DNA from: Bacillota bacterium
GTDB taxonomy: Bacteria; Bacillota; Clostridia; Tissierellales; Sporanaerobacteraceae
NCBI GenBank assembly: GCA_029779375.1
Contig: JAKPAR010000196.1
Span: forward strand, 1-21,216
Direction: 5' to 3'
Length of the DNA stretch: 21,216 nucleotides
Every line of letters begins with the position of its first letter. The first letter of the stretch is position 1. The notes below the pieces were generated by a model, which ran no database searches, was not told the origin of the DNA, and saw only the letters and a list, made by a program, of their open reading frames with translations. The position numbers and the translations under genes are program-made. Shown here piece by piece: positions 15,084-21,216 of the stretch.

Positions 15084-16409
15084 ATATATTATAAACCATC
15101 CTGTAAGTACAATGCCTTTAAATATACTGCTTATGCTTATACTCCACCATACTCCATTTAACCCTAGAGATGTCTTTGAAAGTAACAAGGCAGAAGGTAT
15201 ACGAAGAGCATTAAATACAATTCCAACAACAGATGGTGGAATTGTTCTACCTAAACCATTGAAAGCTCCTCCTGTCGTTATCTCTATGCACATAAAAAAT
15301 TGAGAAAGTCCTAATATTCTTAAATAGGTTGTCCCCAATTTTATGGCTTCACTATCATCTGGAATAAAAATTCTAAATACAGGTGTAGCACCAAATATAA
15401 GCAAACACGTTGCAAATATACCAATAATACTTACAAGTCCTATAGCTTTTCTATATCCTTCATGAATTCTATCCCATCTATCAGCCCCATAGTTTTGTCC
15501 CACAAACGCAGAAAGAGCAGTAGAAAATCCTCCTGCTGTCATCCATGATATAGATTCTATTTGTGAACCAACATTCTGTACTGCTATAGGAGTAGAGCCC
15601 CATTGAGCCAATATTTTTGCTATAACCATAGACATAAAAGCAAAAATTCCATTTTGCAATGCTGCTGGAAACCCTAATTTAAATATAGTTTTTATATATT
15701 TTGATTCAGGAATTTCAAACAAATTCAAACCAGAGAACAAATCCAATTTATCTGTATTTACCTTTATAAAAATAAGAGTGACAACAAATTGGGAAATAAT
15801 TGTAGCTAATGCAGCTCCTTTCACTCCCATTTCAGGAAATGGTCCAAGACCTAAAATCATCAGTGGATCTAATATCATATTAGTTATAAGTCCAACTGCA
15901 GTTATTCTAAATGGAGTAGAACTATTCCCTGCACCATTAAAAATCCCTGCAAACACTGGATTCAAAAAGAAAAACACCATTCCAATAGATACTATAGTTA
16001 AATAATCTACAGCCATTTCTGCTACTTCAACATCTTCAAGATTAAAAAAACCTATAAGCTGACGTCTAAAAACTATCAAAAATATGGAGTACAATAGTCC
16101 AATGATTATATCCAATTGAATTGAATGTAGTACATATTTTCTAGCAGATTTCATATCTTCTTTTCCATAAGATTGTGCAACTCCTACTTCAGCACCTATT
16201 TTAGGTATCAAAAATATAGATGCTCCAATCCACGTAAAAAATCCAGCAGTACCTGCTGCTGCCACTTCTTTGGTTCCTGCTCTGCCAAGCCATGCCATAT
16301 CCGTCATACTATATGCCATTTCAACAAATGATGTTCCCATAATTGGAAGGGCAAGTTTTACAAGTGCTTCTGTTATATTTCCTCCTGTCAATCTACTATT
16401 TTCCGCCAT
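15063..16409 (-). CDS. MATE-family efflux transporter
   Basis: A 448-residue transporter with twelve predicted membrane helices in two six-helix halves. It starts with ITEALVKLALPIMGTSFVEMAYSMTDM, the usual MATE opening. Other family stretches are NGAGNSSTPFRI and VGQNYGADRWDRIHEGYRKA after the middle, and GGAFNGLGRTIPPS near helix 11. It would export organic cations or drugs by H+ or Na+ antiport; the substrate is not readable. The frame is open to 16469, but AAGGAGAGAAG lies before the ATG at 16409 (MAENSRLTGG), so that start is used. The 3' end overlaps the convergent GIY-YIG gene by 21 nt. It is a single-gene unit separated from the upstream HAD gene by a terminator at 16482-16518. Confidence 0.95.
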   Translation of the reverse strand: MAENSRLTGGNITEALVKLALPIMGTSFVEMAYSMTDMAWLGRAGTKEVAAAGTAGFFTWIGASIFLIPKIGAEVGVAQSYGKEDMKSARKYVLHSIQLDIIIGLLYSIFLIVFRRQLIGFFNLEDVEVAEMAVDYLTIVSIGMVFFFLNPVFAGIFNGAGNSSTPFRITAVGLITNMILDPLMILGLGPFPEMGVKGAALATIISQFVVTLIFIKVNTDKLDLFSGLNLFEIPESKYIKTIFKLGFPAALQNGIFAFMSMVIAKILAQWGSTPIAVQNVGSQIESISWMTAGGFSTALSAFVGQNYGADRWDRIHEGYRKAIGLVSIIGIFATCLLIFGATPVFRIFIPDDSEAIKLGTTYLRILGLSQFFMCIEITTGGAFNGLGRTIPPSVVGIVFNALRIPSALLLSKTSLGLNGVWWSISISSIFKGIVLTGWFIIYLREKPY

Positions 16410-16481
16410 ACTCTTCTCTCCTTGTCTATACATACTATAAAAATTTTTAGTATTTCGTATCTCTAACAATTCTACTATATA

Positions 16482-16518
16482 AAAAAATATCCTTCAAGAT
16501 GTTTAAAGGATATTTTTT
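16482..16518 (-). terminator. Terminator after the HAD phosphatase gene
   Basis: Inverted repeat AAAAAATATCCTT (16482-16494) / AAGGATATTTTTT (16506-16518) with an 11-nt loop. On the minus strand it ends in a run of T and lies just after the HAD stop. Confidence 0.8.
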
Positions 16519-16524
16519 GTGTTG

Positions 16525-17256
16525 CTATATATCTATTATCTCTACATCAGGACTCAATTTATATATTAAATCTTTTCTCTCAACTATTATATCAATTTTT
16601 TTATAAAGCTCTTCATCTTCCTTAATTGCTTTCAATAAATTTTTATTGGGGTTTATGGCTATAGGGTTTGCTACCATCCTAAGCATTGACAAATCTCCTG
16701 CAGTATCTCCATAAGAATAACTTTTATTTAAATCCACATCAAATCTAGATACAAATTCGTCAATGGTCCTCTGTTTATTTTCAGAATCCCACATTCTTAT
16801 AATTTCTCCAGTAAAATTGTTGTTTTCATCTACTATATACTCACTACCTCTATATTCAGTTACGCCATACTTTTTAGCCATTTTCTCTACCAAAAAATCA
16901 GGACTCCCTGATATGAAAAATACCTTATGACCATTGTTTTTATGCCATTCTATTCTAGATCTAGTATATTTATAAACTAGATCTCCATTTATTTTTATTA
17001 CCTGATTAGCTATAAAATCTATATAATCTTTATTTACACCTTTAAGTTCCCTTACATAAAATTCAGCCAATTCCTCTAAATAATCCTCAAAATCTCCATA
17101 TCTCTTTTCCCATTCATAATAAGTATGTTTCACATGATTGTGCCATATAGCTGGATCTATGACCTCATATTTAATTAATTTCTTAAAATGTTGTATCATA
17201 AGAGAGTTTCTATAAAGGGTACCATCTATATCGAAAAATGCTCCAACATTTTCCAC
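16525..17256 (-). CDS. HAD-IB family phosphatase (SerB-like fold)
   Basis: About 243 residues. Motif I is FFDIDGTLYR with nucleophile D9 and acid/base D11. Motif II is the Ser of FFISGSPDFL. The late motif is GDTAGDLSML with the metal-binding Asp residues. The order and the helical cap between motifs I and II fit subfamily IB, which includes phosphoserine phosphatase-like and lipid-phosphatase-like enzymes. The frame is open further upstream, into the end of the previous gene, but GGAGGTGAT followed by GTG at 17256 gives a normal start (ENVGAFFDIDGT) 13 nt after the DUF2804 stop. It forms a two-gene unit with that gene, with a terminator following. It hydrolyses a phosphomonoester inside the cell; the substrate is unknown. 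Confidence 0.87.
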   Translation of the reverse strand: MENVGAFFDIDGTLYRNSLMIQHFKKLIKYEVIDPAIWHNHVKHTYYEWEKRYGDFEDYLEELAEFYVRELKGVNKDYIDFIANQVIKINGDLVYKYTRSRIEWHKNNGHKVFFISGSPDFLVEKMAKKYGVTEYRGSEYIVDENNNFTGEIIRMWDSENKQRTIDEFVSRFDVDLNKSYSYGDTAGDLSMLRMVANPIAINPNKNLLKAIKEDEELYKKIDIIVERKDLIYKLSPDVEIIDI

Positions 17257-17269
17257 CTCATCACCTCCA

Positions 17270-18328
17270 CTATATTCTAATTCTCTTTTTTTCTCCCATT
17301 CCAAAACATTCAGCTATATCTATTTTTCTATCGCCTAATTTAAAATAACCTTCATAACTTCCTATGGGAGCTTCATAGTCCGATTTTACTATTAAGTAAT
17401 TAAATTTTATTTCTGTCTTTGTTTCTGGATAAAAAGAAATATTCACCATATCATATTCATCTTTAATATTCCACACTTCTCTATTTTCATATTTTCTTTC
17501 TACTTTTATAGGAGGAAGTACATTCATCTTTCCATCAATCCAAATACAATTTTCATTATATTTTTCATGATTTAACACTTGATTGTCTGTCAAATTAAAA
17601 GCAAAAGTATTTCCACTATTATCTTTTCCCCATCCTGTCACCCAATCGTATTTCATATTGTAAGGATAATACCCTTTATGGTCATCTATTATCATGTGAG
17701 AAATTTCCTTGTCAAATACAATCTTTTCATCCCCTAAAATTAAATACCCTTCCATAGGCATAAAATTTTTGTGTGAATAAAGTCCTCTGTTTTCTCCAAA
17801 AGGCTGGCATATAACTATAGGTTCAGTAATATGATATGCTTTTATATCAAGTATTGCCATAGGTAAATCATGAGGCTCCATTTTAGCTTCAACTACTATC
17901 TCATTTTTTCTTAAATTGTTTTCATAGCACATATAGTAAGCTTTAGTTTGACCCTTTGTCTCACTATTAAACAGCCCTTTTCCTATTGAAGCTTTTTTAG
18001 TATTAATTATTTTTTCATAATCATATAATTTTTTATTCCTCTTGTCATATATTACCAAACAGATAAGTGTAGATATTTTTGCAGTATATACAGCACCAAA
18101 AATAAATATATCCCTATTTCCTGCTTGAAAAGCTTCCCATTCTTTTAATCTAAAATTTAAAAACCATTTAGGTAAAGCATATCCTAAAGGTTTCTTTGCA
18201 TCCAACATATTCACTTTAGAAACAGCCCTATTATATGTTCCAAAATTAAATCTTCCATCCAAATTCACTAAAGATTCAATATCTTCTCTTACTTCCCTAT
18301 AATAACATTTTTCTTCGCAAATTTTCAT
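17270..18328 (-). CDS. DUF2804 domain protein
   Basis: A 352-residue protein with no signal peptide or membrane helix. It is rich in beta-strand-like, aromatic segments. NRAVSKVNMLDAKKPLGYAL followed by LRLKEWEAFQ near the start, then GWGKDNSGNTFAFNLTDNQ and IKVERKYENREVWNIKDEYD, match the DUF2804 family as I remember it. Members have two lipocalin-like beta-barrel halves and unknown function, and resemble lipid- or carotenoid-binding proteins (CrtC/AttH-like); this comparison is weak inference. AAGGGGGAT precedes the ATG. It heads a two-gene unit with the HAD-IB phosphatase, 13 nt downstream. A lipid or phosphate-ester substrate shared by the two is only a guess. Confidence 0.75.
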   Translation of the reverse strand: MKICEEKCYYREVREDIESLVNLDGRFNFGTYNRAVSKVNMLDAKKPLGYALPKWFLNFRLKEWEAFQAGNRDIFIFGAVYTAKISTLICLVIYDKRNKKLYDYEKIINTKKASIGKGLFNSETKGQTKAYYMCYENNLRKNEIVVEAKMEPHDLPMAILDIKAYHITEPIVICQPFGENRGLYSHKNFMPMEGYLILGDEKIVFDKEISHMIIDDHKGYYPYNMKYDWVTGWGKDNSGNTFAFNLTDNQVLNHEKYNENCIWIDGKMNVLPPIKVERKYENREVWNIKDEYDMVNISFYPETKTEIKFNYLIVKSDYEAPIGSYEGYFKLGDRKIDIAECFGMGEKKRIRI

Positions 18329-18407
18329 GAAAATCCCCCTTAAACTTAAAAATAAGACAATTATATTATATATTCCATAATACTTGTGAATATCCTTCTT
18401 GCATAAA

Positions 18408-18441
18408 TAAAAAAGCTTCCTTAAAGTATCAGAAGCCCTTT
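18408..18441 (-). terminator. Terminator after the ABC-2 exporter operon
   Basis: On the minus strand, AAAAAGGGCTTC ... GAAGCTTTTTTATTT: the stem is GCTTC/GAAGC plus A/T pairs with a small GG bulge, followed by a T-tract. Confidence 0.7.
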
Positions 18442-18487
18442 TTAATATGGAATCCTCATCTAAATTTTAAAAACATCTCTCGCTTAA

Positions 18488-19279
18488 CTAATATTGACCT
18501 AGCAAACCTCTACACTTTGCCACTTTTACACATTTATTGAAAACAAATAAACCTATGATGAAATACAACAAAGAATTCCCAGCCATTATTCCATAATCCA
18601 ATGCTGAAAAATCTCTAAAAGAACATCCCCCCATCATAGTTGAAAATATGGAGCCTGCAGCATAATTAAAGGGGAGCAAACCAGATATAATTCTACTTCT
18701 CGGAAATGTAGCAACTAATACTATTAAAAAATATTGAATAATATTTAATAGGGATTGAACTCTTTTAAAAATAAGAGCTAGCCCTCCGCACATCAGTCCT
18801 ATGCCTAATATACTGAAAACACCAATAAATATGGGAATTAAAATAGAAAGTACATTTATTTCCAGCCAATGACCAGTTGTTTCCATTATGATTAAAAGTA
18901 GAAAAATAGAAAATATTGTCTCTATCAATAAATTTGAAATACTTCTCACAACTAATATTTGAGATAAATTTATATTGGACATATTTAGTTGTTCCAAGGT
19001 TCCTTTACTTGCATCATCAATTATACTAAAAGCAATATCTGAATAAGCTACCATGATAATAGTCCATAAAAAATAACCAACTATAAATCCCTCTAAATTT
19101 TCTCCCATGTCCAAAGGTGATACTCCCAATGACATTCCAAAACTTTTTAGTCCCGAGAACATTACCATAAATAGTATATAAAAAATCAAAAGATTAGAAA
19201 TTGTATTAAATTTGTATCTATATAACTCCTTTACATTTTTCTCCAATGAAACCTTGAATAAATAGTAAATTTTTTTCAA
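18488..19279 (-). CDS. ABC-2 type transporter permease
   Basis: A 263-residue membrane protein with six predicted helices: near residues 27-45, 62-82, 110-130, 145-168, 178-195 and 232-250. The order is typical of ABC-2 permeases (cytoplasmic N-terminal helix, helices 1-2, the family-typical FSIIDDASKGTLEQLNMSN, then helices 3-6). It works as a dimer with the ATPase encoded just upstream, as an exporter of drugs, lipids or a peptide; the substrate is not readable. The start is TTG at 19279-19277, directly after the TAG of the ATPase gene, with GGAGGTGG inside the end of that gene as ribosome binding site. The pair is translationally coupled. Confidence 0.88.
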   Translation of the reverse strand: MKKIYYLFKVSLEKNVKELYRYKFNTISNLLIFYILFMVMFSGLKSFGMSLGVSPLDMGENLEGFIVGYFLWTIIMVAYSDIAFSIIDDASKGTLEQLNMSNINLSQILVVRSISNLLIETIFSIFLLLIIMETTGHWLEINVLSILIPIFIGVFSILGIGLMCGGLALIFKRVQSLLNIIQYFLIVLVATFPRSRIISGLLPFNYAAGSIFSTMMGGCSFRDFSALDYGIMAGNSLLYFIIGLFVFNKCVKVAKCRGLLGQY

Positions 19280-20203
19280 CTACTCCACCTCCCCATTGGT
19301 AATGTTCAAGAATATCCTTTCAAAATTGTTATCTTTTTGTTTTATCTCCTTTATAAAAATACTTTTTTCCCTCAAGCTATCTATAATTGCATATATTTCA
19401 TTTACTTCAGATATATCAACTTCTATCTTGGTTCCATTGTTTACAAAATAAAAATCATACCCCAAATTTGATAAATATTTTTCATCATCTTTAGATAAGC
19501 TTTCTGTAAGCACTATTTCATAAGTCATACTTCTAAACATATCCATAAGTGCTCCTACGCTATCTTGAGCAACTATCTTGCCTTTATTTAAAATGACTAC
19601 ATCTTTACAAATATCTTGAACTAAATTCATATCATGAGTACTTAACAAAATAGTCTTGTTCATGCTAGAGACAATATCCATAAGTACCTCTTTTATATCT
19701 ATATGACTTTGCACATCCAATCCAAGGGTTGGCTCATCTAGCAATATAATTTCTGTATCACATACAAGAGTCATAGCTATAGCAACTTTTTGCTGCATCC
19801 CCCTAGATAAGTTGTTGACCATTGTATCTTTTTTATCTGACAAATTGAATCTATCCAACAGTTCATCTATATGCCTTTCAACCTTTTTCCCTCCAAGTCC
19901 CCTTATTCCTGCAAAATAACGTAAATTCTCCCTTGGTGTAAGTTTCCAATAAAGATTTCTTGTACCTTCAAAAAGTGCAGATATATATTCCATAGATTTT
20001 TTGTTATCTTCCCCAAATATCTTAATCTCACCACTATCAGGAATAATCAAATTGCAAATACATTTTATAGTAGTAGTTTTCCCAGAACCATTGGGACCAA
20101 GTATTCCACATATTTCACCTTTCTTAATTGAAAAAGAAATATCGTCTACTGCTTTTAAATTTCCATAATATTTAGACAATTCGTTGACTTCTATAGCCTC
20201 CAA
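19280..20203 (-). CDS. ABC transporter ATP-binding protein (ABC-2 exporter)
   Basis: A 307-residue ATPase: Walker A GPNGSGKT (36-43), Walker B IILLDE (152-157), H-loop H190, and a C-terminal extension from about 220. Two motifs differ from the textbook forms. The signature is LSRGM (132-136) in place of LSGGQ. The Q-loop position holds E79 in SALFEGTRNLYWKLTPRENL. This combination is known in a branch of ABC-2 exporters, so the protein is probably active. It energises the permease encoded next. The start codon is TTG at 20203-20201 with AGGGGGT upstream. The stop TAG abuts the permease TTG. A small CTCTC-N4-GAGAG repeat lies upstream at 20293-20306, but I could not fix a promoter. Confidence 0.92.
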   Translation of the reverse strand: MEAIEVNELSKYYGNLKAVDDISFSIKKGEICGILGPNGSGKTTTIKCICNLIIPDSGEIKIFGEDNKKSMEYISALFEGTRNLYWKLTPRENLRYFAGIRGLGGKKVERHIDELLDRFNLSDKKDTMVNNLSRGMQQKVAIAMTLVCDTEIILLDEPTLGLDVQSHIDIKEVLMDIVSSMNKTILLSTHDMNLVQDICKDVVILNKGKIVAQDSVGALMDMFRSMTYEIVLTESLSKDDEKYLSNLGYDFYFVNNGTKIEVDISEVNEIYAIIDSLREKSIFIKEIKQKDNNFERIFLNITNGEVE

Positions 20204-20356
20204 TGAAATACCCCCTATCTTTCATTTTCTCAATTCTATTATTATATGTTGTAAGATATGTTTTTATATAAACTTAACATCATTTTAATCCCTCTCTTAT
20301 GAGAGATTTATCATATACTATAATTACCTTAATTATTTCTATCTCCATAAATTTTC

Positions 20357-20392
20357 AAAAAAAGCTTAAAGAGCACAGCCCTTTAAGCTTTT
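20357..20392 (-). terminator. Terminator after the cold-shock gene
   Basis: Inverted repeat AAAAGCTTAAAG (20360-20371) / CTTTAAGCTTTT (20381-20392) with a 9-nt loop. On the minus strand it ends in seven T. Confidence 0.88.
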
Positions 20393-20411
20393 ATTTTCTT
20401 TGTATTTTTCA

Positions 20412-20612
20412 CTAAGCAAGAGTTACATTTGCTGCTTGTGGTCCTTTTTGTCCTTCAACTATTTCAAAAGTAACATTTTGGCCTTCTTCTAATGTCTTAA
20501 AGCCTTCTTTGTTAATTTGTGAAAAGTGAACGAAAACATCATTCCCATCTTCAGCTGTGATAAATCCAAATCCTTTTTCTGCATTGAACCATTTTACTGT
20601 ACCATTAGTCAT
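20412..20612 (-). CDS. Cold-shock protein, CspA family
   Basis: A 66-residue single cold-shock domain, full length. It starts [10 protein letters not shown] and carries RNP1 KGFGFI (13-18) and RNP2 VFVHF (26-30), the two nucleic-acid-binding motifs of the five-stranded barrel, and ends [10 protein letters not shown]. It binds single-stranded RNA or DNA and acts as an RNA chaperone. GGAGG precedes the ATG. It is a single-gene unit with its own promoter (20781-20809), a leader of about 160 nt and a strong terminator. Confidence 0.97.
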   Translation of the reverse strand: MTNGTVKWFNAEKGFGFITAEDGNDVFVHFSQINKEGFKTLEEGQNVTFEIVEGQKGPQAANVTLA

Positions 20613-20774
20613 GTAAATACCTCCAAAAATTTATTTCTTTAATTCTCTTTAAAACATTTATCTATAAAAATTTTCGAAATTGTCGTCATTTATGTAGCTT
20701 AAGTATTCAGCAAACATATCCAAAATAATTTCATAAATTTTTAAGAAACAAAATATTTATTACGAATCAAAGCT
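20613..20774 (-). promoter_or_regulatory. Long 5' leader of the cold-shock gene
   Basis: The predicted transcript starts near 20774 and carries about 160 nt before the ATG. This is like the long, temperature-sensitive leaders of cspA-type mRNAs. A 19-codon reading frame starting MFAEYLSYIN (20717-20658) lies in it, but its ribosome binding site (TTTGG) is poor. I could not establish a fold by eye. Confidence 0.45.
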
Positions 20775-20780
20775 TTCTTA

Positions 20781-20809
20781 ATTATATCACCATTCATTAT
20801 ATTTTGCAA
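20781..20809 (-). promoter_or_regulatory. Promoter of the cold-shock gene
   Basis: On the minus strand, TTGCAA (20809-20804), a 17-bp spacer and TATAAT (20786-20781), preceded by GGTGA. The -35 has 4 of 6 matches; the -10 is perfect. Confidence 0.65.
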
Positions 20810-20881
20810 CCAAAAATTTCTACTTTCTTAAATCTTTGTGAACTATATTATAACTTTATTATAGACAAATTATTCATAATT

Positions 20882-21216
20882 TTATTTTGATTCTCTTTCA
20901 ATTATATCATCCAATATTTCTGCAGCTTTTACAATGATATTTCTACATCTCACTTCTTCATCTAGATGATTTTTCTTCAATGGTATACAGTCTATATCCC
21001 CCATTTCTTCTTTATATCTATATATCAACTCTTGAGTTAAATTTTTTATTTTGTCACTTTCATGCCCATTGTTCTTAACAAACATAGTTCCAAGAACCAT
21101 TATAGAACCAGTAATAGCACCACATAAATCTCCAGTACACATTCCACCGCCAAATCCAGCAGCTAACTTTAAAGCATTTTTATCTAATCCCAAATTATAT
21201 ACTTCATTTGAAGCAT
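20882..21216 (-). CDS. C_GCAxxG_C_C family protein (partial, 5' end beyond right edge)
   Basis: The frame is open to the window edge and reads ...ASNEVYNLGLDKNALKLAAGFGGG, so the TTG near 21193 is internal and the true start lies outside. The visible 111 codons cover most of a small redox-type family with conserved cysteines. They show Cys in GGGMCTGDLCGAITGSIMVLG (the GCAxxG-like core), Cys in MGDIDCIPL, and Cys in RCRNIIVKAAEIL, matching the family spacing. The expected first Cys is beyond the edge. Members are common in anaerobes and are thought to be redox-active or metal-binding, sometimes with a membrane helix; the function is not known. No hairpin terminator was found after its stop, so readthrough into the cold-shock leader is possible. 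Confidence 0.88.
   Translation of the reverse strand, partial: ASNEVYNLGLDKNALKLAAGFGGGMCTGDLCGAITGSIMVLGTMFVKNNGHESDKIKNLTQELIYRYKEEMGDIDCIPLKKNHLDEEVRCRNIIVKAAEILDDIIERESK

Noticed and set aside
14782..15099. 105-codon hydrophobic minus-strand frame opposite the GIY-YIG gene
   Set aside because: It lies fully antisense to a gene with strong family motifs and has no convincing start signal. The hydrophobicity follows from reading the complement of a Lys- and Glu-rich gene.
20293..20306. CTCTC-TTAT-GAGAG repeat upstream of the ABC operon as an operator
   Set aside because: The arms are only 5 bp, there is no second copy and no regulator gene nearby; too weak to call.
1..21216. CRISPR arrays, tRNA or rRNA genes, prophage or insertion sequences
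   Set aside because: No regularly spaced repeats, cloverleaf-like sequences, integrase or transposase motifs were seen on either strand.

Overview
The window is AT-rich, uses TAA/TAG/TGA stops with strong AGGAGG/AAGGTGAT ribosome binding sites, and starts several genes with TTG or GTG. The gene families (clostridial-type chemoreceptor, C_GCAxxG_C_C protein, DUF362-ferredoxin, DUF6512, DUF2804, YhaO/YhaN-like nuclease pair) point to a low-GC anaerobic Bacillota, most likely Clostridia or Tissierellia. The species cannot be named from sequence alone. Nearly everything is transcribed leftwards (minus strand). The clear exceptions are the chemoreceptor (2447-4537), a broken SodC-like relic (about 12085-12288) and a small GIY-YIG gene (14838-15083).

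Layout, left to right. 1-2253: a DNA-repair pair on the minus strand, an SbcD/YhaO-like phosphoesterase followed with a 4-nt overlap by a large SMC-like ATPase (YhaN/SbcC type) that runs off the left edge. 2447-4537: a methyl-accepting chemotaxis protein. 4565-9952: the core of the window, a MurNAc/MurNAc-GlcNAc salvage locus. Transcription order is PTS IIA (second copy, own terminator), then promoter with twin operators, murQ etherase, murP PTS IIBC, a 36-bp perfect palindrome, mupG 6-phospho-muramidase, an RpiR/MurR regulator, and PTS IIA (first copy). 10040-11914: a patatin-like phospholipase followed by a putative HExxH zinc peptidase. 12085-14665: the SodC-like relic, a DUF362 ferredoxin protein, a DUF6512 membrane protein and an isochorismatase-family gene interrupted by one in-frame TAG. 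14838-16409: GIY-YIG (YazA/UPF0213) and a MATE exporter with overlapping 3' ends. 16525-18328: DUF2804 protein and an HAD-IB phosphatase. 18488-20203: an ABC-2 exporter (ATPase plus permease). 20412-20880: cold-shock protein with a long 5' leader. 20882-right edge: C_GCAxxG_C_C protein, 5' truncated.

How the central genes fit together (family knowledge plus inference). MurP has IIB and IIC but no IIA, so one or both IIA-Glc-like proteins would supply phosphate. The imported sugar is 6-phosphorylated. If it is the disaccharide, MupG would release MurNAc-6P. MurQ cleaves the lactyl ether of MurNAc-6P to give GlcNAc-6P and lactate. The RpiR/SIS regulator would sense a phosphosugar and bind the two TGAAAT-N3-(A/G)TTTC(A/G) sites around the murQ promoter. 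This resembles the mupG-murQ-murP-murR arrangement of Staphylococcus, with two IIA genes bracketing it as the unusual element.

No tRNA, rRNA, CRISPR array, transposase or phage gene was seen. I did not find a clearly new defence or mobile system. The most informative oddities are regulatory DNA (the 36-bp intra-operon palindrome, twin operators, and an inverted repeat that makes two convergent genes share the C-terminus MSIKY) and two decaying genes.
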